A program made the position numbers and the translations under genes. 39,241 bases of DNA from Bianquea renquensis (GTDB taxonomy: Bacteria; Bacillota; Clostridia; Lachnospirales; Bianqueaceae). Under the pieces are notes generated by a model, which worked only from the letters and a program-made list of their open reading frames with translations, did not search any database and was not told the DNA's origin. Below are positions 8,110 to 16,140 of this stretch, piece after piece; the first letter of the stretch is position 1, and every line of letters starts with the position of its first letter. The stretch spans positions 1 to 39,241 of the forward strand of contig NZ_JACRSQ010000028.1 of NCBI RefSeq assembly GCF_014384895.1. The letters are read 5' to 3'.

Positions 8110-10077
8110 TCAATGCCGGATGGCAACGATATCATGGATGGCGACCTGTGGAATATCAAAGAGTAGGCGCCCATCCCTGTATGACCAATGGACAGGTGCG
8201 CCGCCGGGCTCCAGGGTGACAGAAGCAGGCCGAGGCATGGAAATCTCCCCGTGAATGGGTCCTGCAGGCGGAACACTTTCGACAATGGGATTTTTTGGTG
8301 AGGTCAAATGATCGCCACTGGTGTTGACAAAGTGAAGAAAATGAGCATCCTCCTTTTGCCGCATGGTCATGACGAGGGAGGCTGGCGCGGTTATGCGAGC
8401 GAGCCTGGGGATATTCATTGCCTCGATTAGCTCACCGACAGCGCGGCGGATGCCGGGATAATGGGAGTAGGCAAAGGAATCAAACAGGGGCCCATAGATA
8501 CCGGCAATGACGCCTTTTCCTACGGTGCGGACTGTCATAGCAGGAAATTCAGAACGTTTTGACTGTGGGCCCCCATCCCGGGATAAGAGAATCGGTTTCA
8601 CAGTGGAAGCGCTTTGAACCGTAACCTTGTTCCAGTCGCCAATCAGTGTCACAGTGCGGTCGCCGTCAGGAATGGTCAGAGCACTGGCATTGCAATATCC
8701 CTGTACAAATTCAGGGGAGATGGAGACACCCAGCTCCTCTTCGAAGGCCTTGCAGGAGACACCGGATACAATGAGCGCGCCTCCGTTTCGGACATATGCC
8801 TTTAGCTTCGCAAGGGTCTCTGGATCCATGGGATCCTGTTCAGGGACAACACAGAGGGGATAGGAGTCCACCCGCTGGCGGAGTGTGGTCTCCGTGAGAA
8901 GATCCGTGTGAATCGTATTTTCCAACAGGGCGTAGAGAGCGCCCTCCACCGGACGGGCCGCGGTTGACAGGTCATACAAAGAGCGGTTATGGGCATAATA
9001 GTGATTTTGGCTGTGGAGAACAACCGCCTGGGGAACCGTGGCCGTGTTCTGGCTGAAGGCCTGCCGGGCGCGGCAGAATCTAGCCACATCGGCCAAATCG
9101 TCCATATGCCAGCTTACGACAGGCCCCCAGCGGTTAGGGGTGTCATAGATGGTAAAGGCGCCGCCACAGGACATAACGATGCCGGCCTCCTGACACAGCG
9201 CGGGGACACTTTTAAAAATCCAGTCGGACATGGGACCATGGCTGGTAAAGGCCCAGGCCATCAAATCCCATTTCAAGCCGCGGCCATCCATGATCCTTGC
9301 TTCCGGGATGGCGCTGTCGATACTCCAAACCCAGGAAAAATCGCCGCTGAGATAATCAACCTCAGCCTTGATGTCATCTGGCTGGCGCAATGTATACATC
9401 CAGTTGCTGCAAGACGTGCAGCCAGCCTTTCGGCGGTGAATCGCACGGCTGAATGCATCGACATGCCGCACAAAGTTTTCCCGGGAAAAGTCGGCCCATT
9501 CTTTCCAGTGGGGATCCTCCTCCTTGCGGGGGATAGGGGTAATCCCTGTTTTTTCTATAAAGGCAGCGGTACATCGATCACAGTAACAGGGGGCGCTGGC
9601 CCAGTTTTCGCCATCCACCCAAAAGCCGTCAACGTCATAGGTATCGATGATTTCTTCCATCTGTGGAATTAAGTACTGTTCTGTATAAGCGGATAGCGGG
9701 CAGGTGGAGTCCGGGTGCGGTTTTCCATCTGGTTCGATACGGGCATACTCAGGATGTTCTTGAATGGCAGCGGTGTCCCAGACGCCAGAATAGTGCATGA
9801 TGAGGGGAATGCCCATTTTTTGAGTCGCATTGCGCCAGATGCGCAGGGAATCCTTTACAATGCCGGGGGACGCGATCCCCACCTTCGTAGGATAGCTGGT
9901 ATAGCCGGGATGGCCCTTGCAATCGCACTGAACAAAATCGGGCTTGATTTTTTCAAACTCCTGGATCAATCCCTCCTCTGTTACGTCCCGGCCCAGGACA
10001 GTATCCGTTTCCCTCGCGTGAAGATCGAAATGCAGACCAAAAAAAGCGTTGTCATGCCAATGTTTGCCCATTTTCAT
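8110..10077 (-). CDS. putative glycoside hydrolase, TIM-barrel with beta-galactosidase-trimerisation-like middle domain
   Basis: 655 residues, no signal peptide. The opening HWHDNAFFGLHFDLHA resembles the barrel start of alpha-L-fucosidase and alpha-amylase-superfamily proteins. The VDGFWVDGENW motif (Asp150, Asp155, Glu157) sits where catalytic acids lie at the end of a barrel strand. It is followed by a cysteine cluster CYCDRC (164-169). The region around residues 360-470 (VVLHSQNHYYAHNR, then LCVVPEQDPMDPETLAKLKAYVRNGGALIVSG) has the flavodoxin-like look of a beta-galactosidase trimerisation domain. A beta-rich tail follows. It lies 21 bases after one SGNH hydrolase and 30 bases before the other, so all three are probably co-transcribed and act on one acylated glycan. 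The exact family and sugar specificity cannot be set from sequence alone. Confidence 0.72.
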   Translation of the reverse strand: MKMGKHWHDNAFFGLHFDLHARETDTVLGRDVTEEGLIQEFEKIKPDFVQCDCKGHPGYTSYPTKVGIASPGIVKDSLRIWRNATQKMGIPLIMHYSGVWDTAAIQEHPEYARIEPDGKPHPDSTCPLSAYTEQYLIPQMEEIIDTYDVDGFWVDGENWASAPCYCDRCTAAFIEKTGITPIPRKEEDPHWKEWADFSRENFVRHVDAFSRAIHRRKAGCTSCSNWMYTLRQPDDIKAEVDYLSGDFSWVWSIDSAIPEARIMDGRGLKWDLMAWAFTSHGPMSDWIFKSVPALCQEAGIVMSCGGAFTIYDTPNRWGPVVSWHMDDLADVARFCRARQAFSQNTATVPQAVVLHSQNHYYAHNRSLYDLSTAARPVEGALYALLENTIHTDLLTETTLRQRVDSYPLCVVPEQDPMDPETLAKLKAYVRNGGALIVSGVSCKAFEEELGVSISPEFVQGYCNASALTIPDGDRTVTLIGDWNKVTVQSASTVKPILLSRDGGPQSKRSEFPAMTVRTVGKGVIAGIYGPLFDSFAYSHYPGIRRAVGELIEAMNIPRLARITAPASLVMTMRQKEDAHFLHFVNTSGDHLTSPKNPIVESVPPAGPIHGEISMPRPASVTLEPGGAPVHWSYRDGRLLFDIPQVAIHDIVAIRH

Positions 10078-10098
10078 ACCTCTTTTCCTTCGCTGAAT

Positions 10099-11097
10099 TT
10101 ACAAGAGAGTGCCAATAACACTCCCGATTACGCTTGCCATGCGGTGAAAGCCCAGGTCATTAGGGTGCTTTCCGTCTACAGTGCAGGCATCCCGTTCATC
10201 GCCCTCGAAGAGGCTGTGCCCATCGAGGAAATAGACATTGGAATCGCCATTTTGGAGGGCGTTCCGGTAGGTGGTGAGAATCACGTCCCGGCGCTGGGAA
10301 TCGTCCTGCTTGTGCATGTAAAAATCAGGGCGTCCAACCAGGAGGATTGGGAGCGTCGGCTGCTGCCGTCGAATCCTTTGATAAAACGCCTCATGGGTGC
10401 TCTGTAAGTGCTCCACATCCGGCGCATTATGGTCATAGTCCAGCACAAATGCGCTCATAGGTAGTTGGGCGATATACTCAGCCAGAGCCGGCTCACCCTT
10501 GGCGCTGCCGGCGAAACCGAGGTTGAGAAAATCGCAGTCGTATTTCCTGGAGATTACGGCCGGATAGCTATTTCCGGGTCTGGAGGCGCAGCCGCCCTGC
10601 GTGATGGACGAGCCGTAGTACACGACAGGCAGGGGGAAGCGATAGGGCTGACCAGGCGACAGGGTTGCACCGTCATCCAACCCGATGTGGAGGGAAGTGA
10701 CGTCGCTGTACAGAGGAAAATGGAGGAGGAGATCCCGCTCCTGTTGGCATGGAAAGCTGTAGGAGGCCGTGTATCCGTGATCAAAATCATTGGGCATAAA
10801 AGTGCCGGTGTGCCAATACCGGGCGCCTTTCTTCACATAGAGGTCAAATCCGCTGGAGCCACAGCGGGGCATATGGGGCATATCACATAGGGAGGGCATA
10901 TCACACTGAATGGTGATGGTTTTGGAATTGGTCTTGAATTTGACTCGTCCTCCGGCTGTGTTGGTGTGAAGGGTTTGAACACCCTCATTGGCCTGCATGG
11001 CCACAGACTGAGGAAGCCTCCGAAAAACGGGCTCTTGCCTGTAATGGTACAGGCCATAGACGGTAAAAGGGTCTTCCCTCACATCTCGAAATATCAT
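10099..11097 (-). CDS. SGNH/GDSL-family hydrolase (copy A)
   Basis: 332 residues, first gene of the minus-strand cassette. Catalytic blocks match copy B: YYGSSITQGG (Ser164), NLGFAGSA (Gly194), YDHNAP (Asn224) and VDGKHPND (Asp308, His311). All catalytic residues are retained, so both copies should be active. Changes from copy B cluster outside these blocks, for example around residues 260-267 (YMHKQDDS here, CLDTPEHS in copy B). AAAGGAG lies 9 bases before the ATG. The upstream region (11098-11197) is shared with the divergent pyrE promoter; I see no strong consensus promoter for this cassette, which suggests an activator or a non-SigA promoter. Confidence 0.87.
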   Translation of the reverse strand: MIFRDVREDPFTVYGLYHYRQEPVFRRLPQSVAMQANEGVQTLHTNTAGGRVKFKTNSKTITIQCDMPSLCDMPHMPRCGSSGFDLYVKKGARYWHTGTFMPNDFDHGYTASYSFPCQQERDLLLHFPLYSDVTSLHIGLDDGATLSPGQPYRFPLPVVYYGSSITQGGCASRPGNSYPAVISRKYDCDFLNLGFAGSAKGEPALAEYIAQLPMSAFVLDYDHNAPDVEHLQSTHEAFYQRIRRQQPTLPILLVGRPDFYMHKQDDSQRRDVILTTYRNALQNGDSNVYFLDGHSLFEGDERDACTVDGKHPNDLGFHRMASVIGSVIGTLL

Positions 11098-11197
11098 GTG
11101 TGGCTACTCCTTTCTTGTGTGGGTGAAAATTATTTTTGGTCTAAGCATATCACAAAGTAGCATAAAAATCTAGATAAAAAGAAAAAAGTCTTGTGTC

Positions 11198-11226
11198 TTG
11201 CATAATCGCCCGCCCTGCGATATAAT
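11198..11226 (+). promoter_or_regulatory. pyrE promoter
   Basis: -35 TTGCAT at 11198-11203, 17-base spacer, perfect -10 TATAAT at 11221-11226. The leader of about 25 bases is too short for a pyr attenuator. Confidence 0.8.
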
Positions 11227-11257
11227 AAACACAATGATTCGAAAGAGGATGATGACG

Positions 11258-11920
11258 ATGCTAGCACCGAAAAAAAAACAATTTATCGAGTTCATGATGG
11301 AAGCGGAAGTACTCCGCTTCGGAGAGTTTACGACCAAGAGCGGACGGCTGACGCCATATTTTGTCAATACGGGAAACTATAAGACCGGCGCGCAGATCGC
11401 GACGCTGGGAGCCTACTATGCCGCGCTGGTACAGGAGACGTGTGGGGAAGAATTTGATGCCATGTTTGGCCCCGCCTATAAGGGAATTCCCCTGGTTACG
11501 GCAGCGGCCGCCGCCCTGGCTCAGAATTTCCGCATTGACAAGCCTTTTTTCTTTAACCGGAAGGAGGCCAAGGACCACGGCGAAGGTGGAAGCTTAGTGG
11601 GGTACAAGCCGACCGCAGGGGATCGGATTCTCATCATTGAGGACGTCATTACTGCGGGGACCGCGGTTCGGGAGACCATGCCGATCCTGAAAGGCTGCGG
11701 GGATGTCTCAGTGGAGAATATGTTCATCTCAGTCAACCGCTGTGAAGTCGGACAGACGCCGGGCAAGACCGCCGTTATGGAAGTGAAAGACGAATTTGGG
11801 ATTACCGTCCACTCCATCGTCACCGTAGGGGATATTCGAGAGTACTTGAAGGAGCAACACTATGAGGCCCATATGTTGGCGGCCATGGATCGGTATATGG
11901 AACAATATTGTGTGCTGTAA
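11258..11920 (+). CDS. pyrE: orotate phosphoribosyltransferase
   Basis: 220 residues. It converts orotate and PRPP to orotidine 5'-phosphate in pyrimidine synthesis, in the cytoplasm. The PRPP-binding signature ILIIEDVITAGTAVRE lies at about residues 124-139. The loop FNRKEAKDHGEGGSLVGY matches the flexible catalytic loop of the family, and the N-terminal EFTTKSGRLTPYFVNTG contains the usual substrate motif. Start: the ATG at 11258 is nine bases from AGAGG; two nearer ATGs (11249, 11252) are too close to the ribosome site. It stands alone here rather than in a pyr operon and has its own promoter and terminator. Confidence 0.96.
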   Translation: MLAPKKKQFIEFMMEAEVLRFGEFTTKSGRLTPYFVNTGNYKTGAQIATLGAYYAALVQETCGEEFDAMFGPAYKGIPLVTAAAAALAQNFRIDKPFFFNRKEAKDHGEGGSLVGYKPTAGDRILIIEDVITAGTAVRETMPILKGCGDVSVENMFISVNRCEVGQTPGKTAVMEVKDEFGITVHSIVTVGDIREYLKEQHYEAHMLAAMDRYMEQYCVL

Positions 11921-11923
11921 ACA

Positions 11924-11948
11924 GCACCGCAGGAGGCTCCTGCGGTGC
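11924..11948. terminator. hairpin after pyrE
   Basis: GCACCGCAGG (11924-11933) and CCTGCGGTGC (11939-11948) form a perfect 10-base GC-rich stem three bases after the pyrE stop. There is no T-tail directly after it; together with the next hairpin it separates converging genes. Confidence 0.65.
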
Positions 11949-11956
11949 GTACATGG

Positions 11957-11999
11957 AGCGCCCTGTGGACATGTAAGCCACAGGGCGCTGATGATTTTA
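11957..11999. terminator. second hairpin between pyrE and the surface-protein gene
   Basis: AGCGCCCTGTGG (11957-11968) and CCACAGGGCGCT (11978-11989) form a perfect 12-base stem with a 9-base loop, followed by GATGATTTTA on the plus strand. Probably a bidirectional terminator for the two converging genes. Confidence 0.72.
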
Positions 12000-12003
12000 G
12001 CGG

Positions 12004-15000
12004 CTATCTTCTCTTTCGTCTGTAAATGAGTATGCCGGTCAGGACAGCGCCTGCCGCCAACAGGATGGAAATCCAGAGGGCGATATTGCTGCTGTCGCCG
12101 GTTTGGGGGGCGGTTGTGCCGTCAGTCTTGTCCTCCCCTGATGTAGAAGGCGTTTCCGTTGTCCCCGCTGCGGGGATCTCCACAGCCGCCTTCGCGTAAC
12201 GGCAAACAGTACACACCTCGTGCCGGGAACCTGCCTCCGTTGGAGTGGCTTCTTTGTCCGTCACCCATTCAAAGGTATGGGGGGCTTCGTTCCGCTTTTC
12301 GCCGCAGCTGGCGCATTCGTTCCAATGGTTGTTGGCGTCAGATTTCCACTCATCTGCAAAGAAATGGCCTGTTGCAGGAATCACCGTACTGTCCAGAACC
12401 GCATCGCAGTTTTTGCAGTGGATTGACTTGCTTCCGTCTTCGGTGCAGGTGGCCACCTTATCAACTGTGAAGCCGTCTTCCCAGTCGTGTCCAAGCGGAT
12501 CCACATCCTGGGATTCTACGTGTTTGCACCTCTCGCATATCCGCTGGATACTGCCCTTGTCGTCGCAAGTCGGCGATTTGACCTGGATCCAATTCCCATA
12601 GCGATGCCCTAAAGCCTCCACATAGCTGTCCGCATAGGAATCTTCGCAAATCCTGCATGTATGCGTCGTATAGCCCTGCTGCGTGCAGGTCGGGTGTGTC
12701 ACTATGCCTTCCGTATATTCATGGGGCGTTACCGTAAGCGTATAGGTTGCCGTGGCCTCCCGATAATTCGTGCTCTCCGGCACAGCAGCTGTAATCATCG
12801 TCTGGCCTGCTCCTGTGATGGTGACTTCACCCGTCGCCGCATTCACAGTCGCAACGTCTGTATCACTGCTTGTAAAATAAACCCCGTCCGTCATGCCGGT
12901 CAGTGTCAGCGTAAACGCATGGTCATTGATATGCTTTACCCCTTCTGTACGATCAAAAGCTAGCGGGTTGGCGGCCTGCTCGATGGTCAGCGTCGCGGTA
13001 GCCTCTGTCCTGGCATAGTTATCCGTCCCGTCAAGCACCGCTTTGACATAATAGGTCCCTGCATTGGTAGGCTCGCCCTCAATGGCGTTCTGATATCCGG
13101 AATCCGTATAATATGTCAGCGCAGGTGCCGCACCATTGATTGCCGTATAATACGTGCCCGGTCGTGTGCCAGCGGAAATAACGTTCACGCTCTCCACCGA
13201 TGTGGACAGGCTGTGAGCCTTGCCGTCATAGGGGACGATACTGTTTTCCATCACAATGCGCGTTGTGTCCGCCTTTCGGATCGTAACCGAATTCCAGTCA
13301 TCATCTGTCTCGTATCCCGGCGCGGATACCTGAACATAAACCCTCTGGTTAGAGGTCACATCCGTCCATGTGGGCAGCTCGTCCAGCGTATATTCCGGAT
13401 TGGCGGTATAGCCGTCGCTCTTTGCGTATTTTACCGTAACCTGTGACAAATCCACTTGTCTACCGTCCATATATACCGTTATATCTACGCTGTGTGGGTT
13501 GCCGTCATATAATTCAAAGTAATTGAATACAGAGACAGACAATCTACCAATGGGCTCGATGCGCAGGCGAATCCGTTGGCTTACCGCCGCATAAATATCG
13601 TCCTCCGGGCGTTCTACCAGCACATAATAATTGCCTGCGTCTGTAAAGCCACCCTCCGGCACATTCTCAATCGGGTTCTCATAGCGGGAATCAAAATAGG
13701 TGACAGTAAAGCCGTCCGTTACGTCTGCACTGTTTTTCGTTACATCAAAGGCAACCGGATCGCCCGTATAAGCCACGGTCTGATTTTCAAATGTGATCGC
13801 AGTTTTTGGCGTCCATACGGCAAACAGCGTGATGGTGTAGGTGTAATTCCCTCCCGCATCGACAGACGCCTGTGCGCTGTCAACTACATCAGATACCTTG
13901 AATTTTCCGGTTATCCCAGCGGCGGATGCCGTGCTGTCGGTGCTCCAGCCGGCAAAGATATAGTTGGCTCGGCTCAGCCCGTCGCCGCCTGGCGCCGCAA
14001 CCTCGGCGCCGTAAGCCATATTAGAAACACCTGGGGGAACAATTCCATCACCGCCGTTCAGGTCATATTCAATGGCGTATACCGGCGCATCGTCCCCCCA
14101 AGCCGCATACAGCGTTGGGTTGGCGGAAAGGCCGCTGACCACCGTAGAACCGCTCACAGCGCCGCTTGTCGTTGCCCAGCCTTTGAAGCTGTATTCGCCC
14201 GTGCGGTATGGCACCAATGGGTTATATGCCGTATAAGTGTCTGTACTCGGTGCGGCCATCATGCTGCCGCCTGTATAGGTCGTATAGGCTGTGCCGGTGA
14301 AGTCACTTGTCTCCCCGTCTACGGGCTCATGATCTACATCGTAGGTAACTTCGGTCGATCTTGTAACCCAGTAACAATCCCTATATTCCCCGGTATCGCC
14401 CGTCAGATTGCCTAGGGTATCAGTGCTTATGGTATAACCGGAAGGATACTGGAACGTTGGCACATGATTGTCCCCCTCGTAGCTCGTTCCCAGCGGCTTC
14501 TGGAAATATCCCCCCTTGATCTGTAGATCTCTTGCATTCCATGAATTGCCAAAGATAATCCTGTCGCAGTCGGCCTTAAATACGCCTCCATTGATAATGG
14601 GCGTACAGTAATAGAAGAGGCCCGTCGTCCAGTTGCTTGTGCTCTTCAGATAGAAGGTTCCCCCGTTGATGACAAACTGCTTGGCGGTGCCGGAATTGCC
14701 CACGCAGTAGAGGAAATGCCGGTTGCCGACCTCAAAATACCCGCCGTTGATTGTAACATTTCCGGTGCCGTAGAAATTGATTTTGCGTGTATACCCCCCA
14801 TCATCGGGGACGATAACGGATACGCCATCCTCAATCACGACTGCGGAACGGACGGTAAGGCCGTTGTTGAAGGCAGCGTTCCCTGCGAGGGTTACGCCGT
14901 TGGCAGCGGACAGGTCTGCGGCTCCGTTGGATACAAAGCTCCCACTCACAGTCAGCTTGCCGCTGTCCGCCTGTCCGGCAACAGCATTGGCATTAATCTG

Positions 15001-15801
15001 TATGGACTCGCCAATCGTCCCTCCGGACAGCGCCGCGTTTCCATTCACAGTAAAGCGCCCAGCGTCTATGGATCCTCCGGTTATTTCTAGCCCGGAACAG
15101 TTAATTCCCGAGGTATACACGCCGGACATCGCGCCTCCGGTGATTGTCAGCTTGTTGAACGTGCCAAAAAACAGGTACTGATTGCTTAGGAGCTGGCCGT
15201 CCCCGCTTTGGCTGGTGTCCTGAATCGTGAGGTTATATGGCGTGCCGTTATAATCGTTGTATATAGCATAGGAATAGCTGCTTTCTCCCCTTACAAACTC
15301 GTAGGTTAGAGTGTGCCCGTTCAAATCCAGAATGGTATCGGCCTTAAGCACCGCCGTATTCCTGAAGGTAAAATCTGCCCCCAAAGTGATTGTACCACCC
15401 TGCTCAAAAGCCGCCAAAAGCTCATCCTCTGTGGTAACCGGTCCGTCCATAAGTACGGTAGCCGGATACATTGCCGCACTCACAGCGTCGATGACGTCAT
15501 GCTGCTCCTCTGTCAGCGACAGCGAATTTTCTTCCGCGAAAGTATAAATCGCCTGTAGTTGGCTGTTTATTTCCTTAAGGGCAATCTCGTCTGTCGGATC
15601 AACAGCCTCTGGGGCAGGTAACGCCGCAATCAGAGACGCAAGTTCCGCCTCAAGCGCAGGGTCCACCGTTTCGGGTGTATTAGGCGGCACATCCAATGCC
15701 TGAACGTCGTTCCCATTTGCGAATACCGTGCCTGCCAGCATTGTCAGTGTCAAAACAAACGACAGCAGGCAAGCAAGCCATCTGTTTTTTCTACCTTTCA
15801 T
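12004..15801 (-). CDS. large sortase-anchored cell-surface protein
   Basis: 1265 residues. An N-terminal signal peptide (KGRKNRW, then a hydrophobic core, cleavage after about residue 29, VFA-NG) leads to export. Then follow, in order: a helical leader; a repetitive beta-helix-like region of short turns rich in Gly and Asn (about 115-470); two InlB B-repeat/Flg_new-like domains ending in GWATTSG...LYAAWG and GWSTDST...LFAVWT (about 490-690); several MBG/YDG-like beta domains with the recurring NAGTYYVKA-type motif (about 690-970); a Big_2-like domain (SSDTDVATVNAATGEVTITG); a cysteine-rich repeat zone with five CxxC pairs (CRIC, CERC, CKNC, CASC, CTVC). The C-terminus is APQTGD, a hydrophobic segment and YRRKRR, a sortase-type anchor with A in place of the L of LPXTG. 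Likely an adhesin or envelope scaffold. Ligand unknown. Confidence 0.9.
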   Translation of the reverse strand: MKGRKNRWLACLLSFVLTLTMLAGTVFANGNDVQALDVPPNTPETVDPALEAELASLIAALPAPEAVDPTDEIALKEINSQLQAIYTFAEENSLSLTEEQHDVIDAVSAAMYPATVLMDGPVTTEDELLAAFEQGGTITLGADFTFRNTAVLKADTILDLNGHTLTYEFVRGESSYSYAIYNDYNGTPYNLTIQDTSQSGDGQLLSNQYLFFGTFNKLTITGGAMSGVYTSGINCSGLEITGGSIDAGRFTVNGNAALSGGTIGESIQINANAVAGQADSGKLTVSGSFVSNGAADLSAANGVTLAGNAAFNNGLTVRSAVVIEDGVSVIVPDDGGYTRKINFYGTGNVTINGGYFEVGNRHFLYCVGNSGTAKQFVINGGTFYLKSTSNWTTGLFYYCTPIINGGVFKADCDRIIFGNSWNARDLQIKGGYFQKPLGTSYEGDNHVPTFQYPSGYTISTDTLGNLTGDTGEYRDCYWVTRSTEVTYDVDHEPVDGETSDFTGTAYTTYTGGSMMAAPSTDTYTAYNPLVPYRTGEYSFKGWATTSGAVSGSTVVSGLSANPTLYAAWGDDAPVYAIEYDLNGGDGIVPPGVSNMAYGAEVAAPGGDGLSRANYIFAGWSTDSTASAAGITGKFKVSDVVDSAQASVDAGGNYTYTITLFAVWTPKTAITFENQTVAYTGDPVAFDVTKNSADVTDGFTVTYFDSRYENPIENVPEGGFTDAGNYYVLVERPEDDIYAAVSQRIRLRIEPIGRLSVSVFNYFELYDGNPHSVDITVYMDGRQVDLSQVTVKYAKSDGYTANPEYTLDELPTWTDVTSNQRVYVQVSAPGYETDDDWNSVTIRKADTTRIVMENSIVPYDGKAHSLSTSVESVNVISAGTRPGTYYTAINGAAPALTYYTDSGYQNAIEGEPTNAGTYYVKAVLDGTDNYARTEATATLTIEQAANPLAFDRTEGVKHINDHAFTLTLTGMTDGVYFTSSDTDVATVNAATGEVTITGAGQTMITAAVPESTNYREATATYTLTVTPHEYTEGIVTHPTCTQQGYTTHTCRICEDSYADSYVEALGHRYGNWIQVKSPTCDDKGSIQRICERCKHVESQDVDPLGHDWEDGFTVDKVATCTEDGSKSIHCKNCDAVLDSTVIPATGHFFADEWKSDANNHWNECASCGEKRNEAPHTFEWVTDKEATPTEAGSRHEVCTVCRYAKAAVEIPAAGTTETPSTSGEDKTDGTTAPQTGDSSNIALWISILLAAGAVLTGILIYRRKRR

Positions 15802-15968
15802 TTTTTCATCCCTTCTCTATTTATAATATAGTCTGCCTATAATCCTATACCGATAACCCTACCACAAAACCGTCTACTTTTCAAGATTTTTCTCACAACA
15901 GCACAGGATTTGTATACTATTTATAGCGCAGATCTGCCAATAAAATATAGTAAGCGACAAAAATAAAA
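15802..15968. other. AT-rich upstream region of the surface-protein gene
   Basis: About 170 bases between the surface-protein start and the exporter terminator. Several TATAAT-like words are present on the minus strand (for example TATTATAAAT close to the gene) but none has a convincing -35 partner at 16-18 bases. The promoter is probably here, but I cannot fix it. Confidence 0.4.
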
Positions 15969-16035
15969 GAAGGGACTGTCGCAAACCAAGGTTTTAAACC
16001 ATCGGGTCTAAAATCTTATTTTGCAACAGTCCTTT
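15958..16035 (-). terminator. terminator of the ABC exporter operon
   Basis: Read on the minus strand: AAAGGACTGTTGCAAA (16020-16035) pairs with TTTGCGACAGTCCCTT (15970-15985) with minor mismatches, followed by a T-rich tail TCTTTTATTTTTG. It lies about 105 bases after the stop at 16141. Confidence 0.82.
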
Positions 16036-16140
16036 GGCAGCGCTCGGCATATGGATTTCACAAGCTTTTATAAAATTCTGCCATATCCTAAATGGAGTCA
16101 ATGCAACGTGTTGAGCGCAGACGAGACCGCCAATCTGCCG

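Noticed and set aside
8989..10407. Two plus-strand frames of 227 and 230 codons opposite the glycosidase cassette
   Set aside because: They are antisense shadows of well-supported genes and lack ribosome sites.
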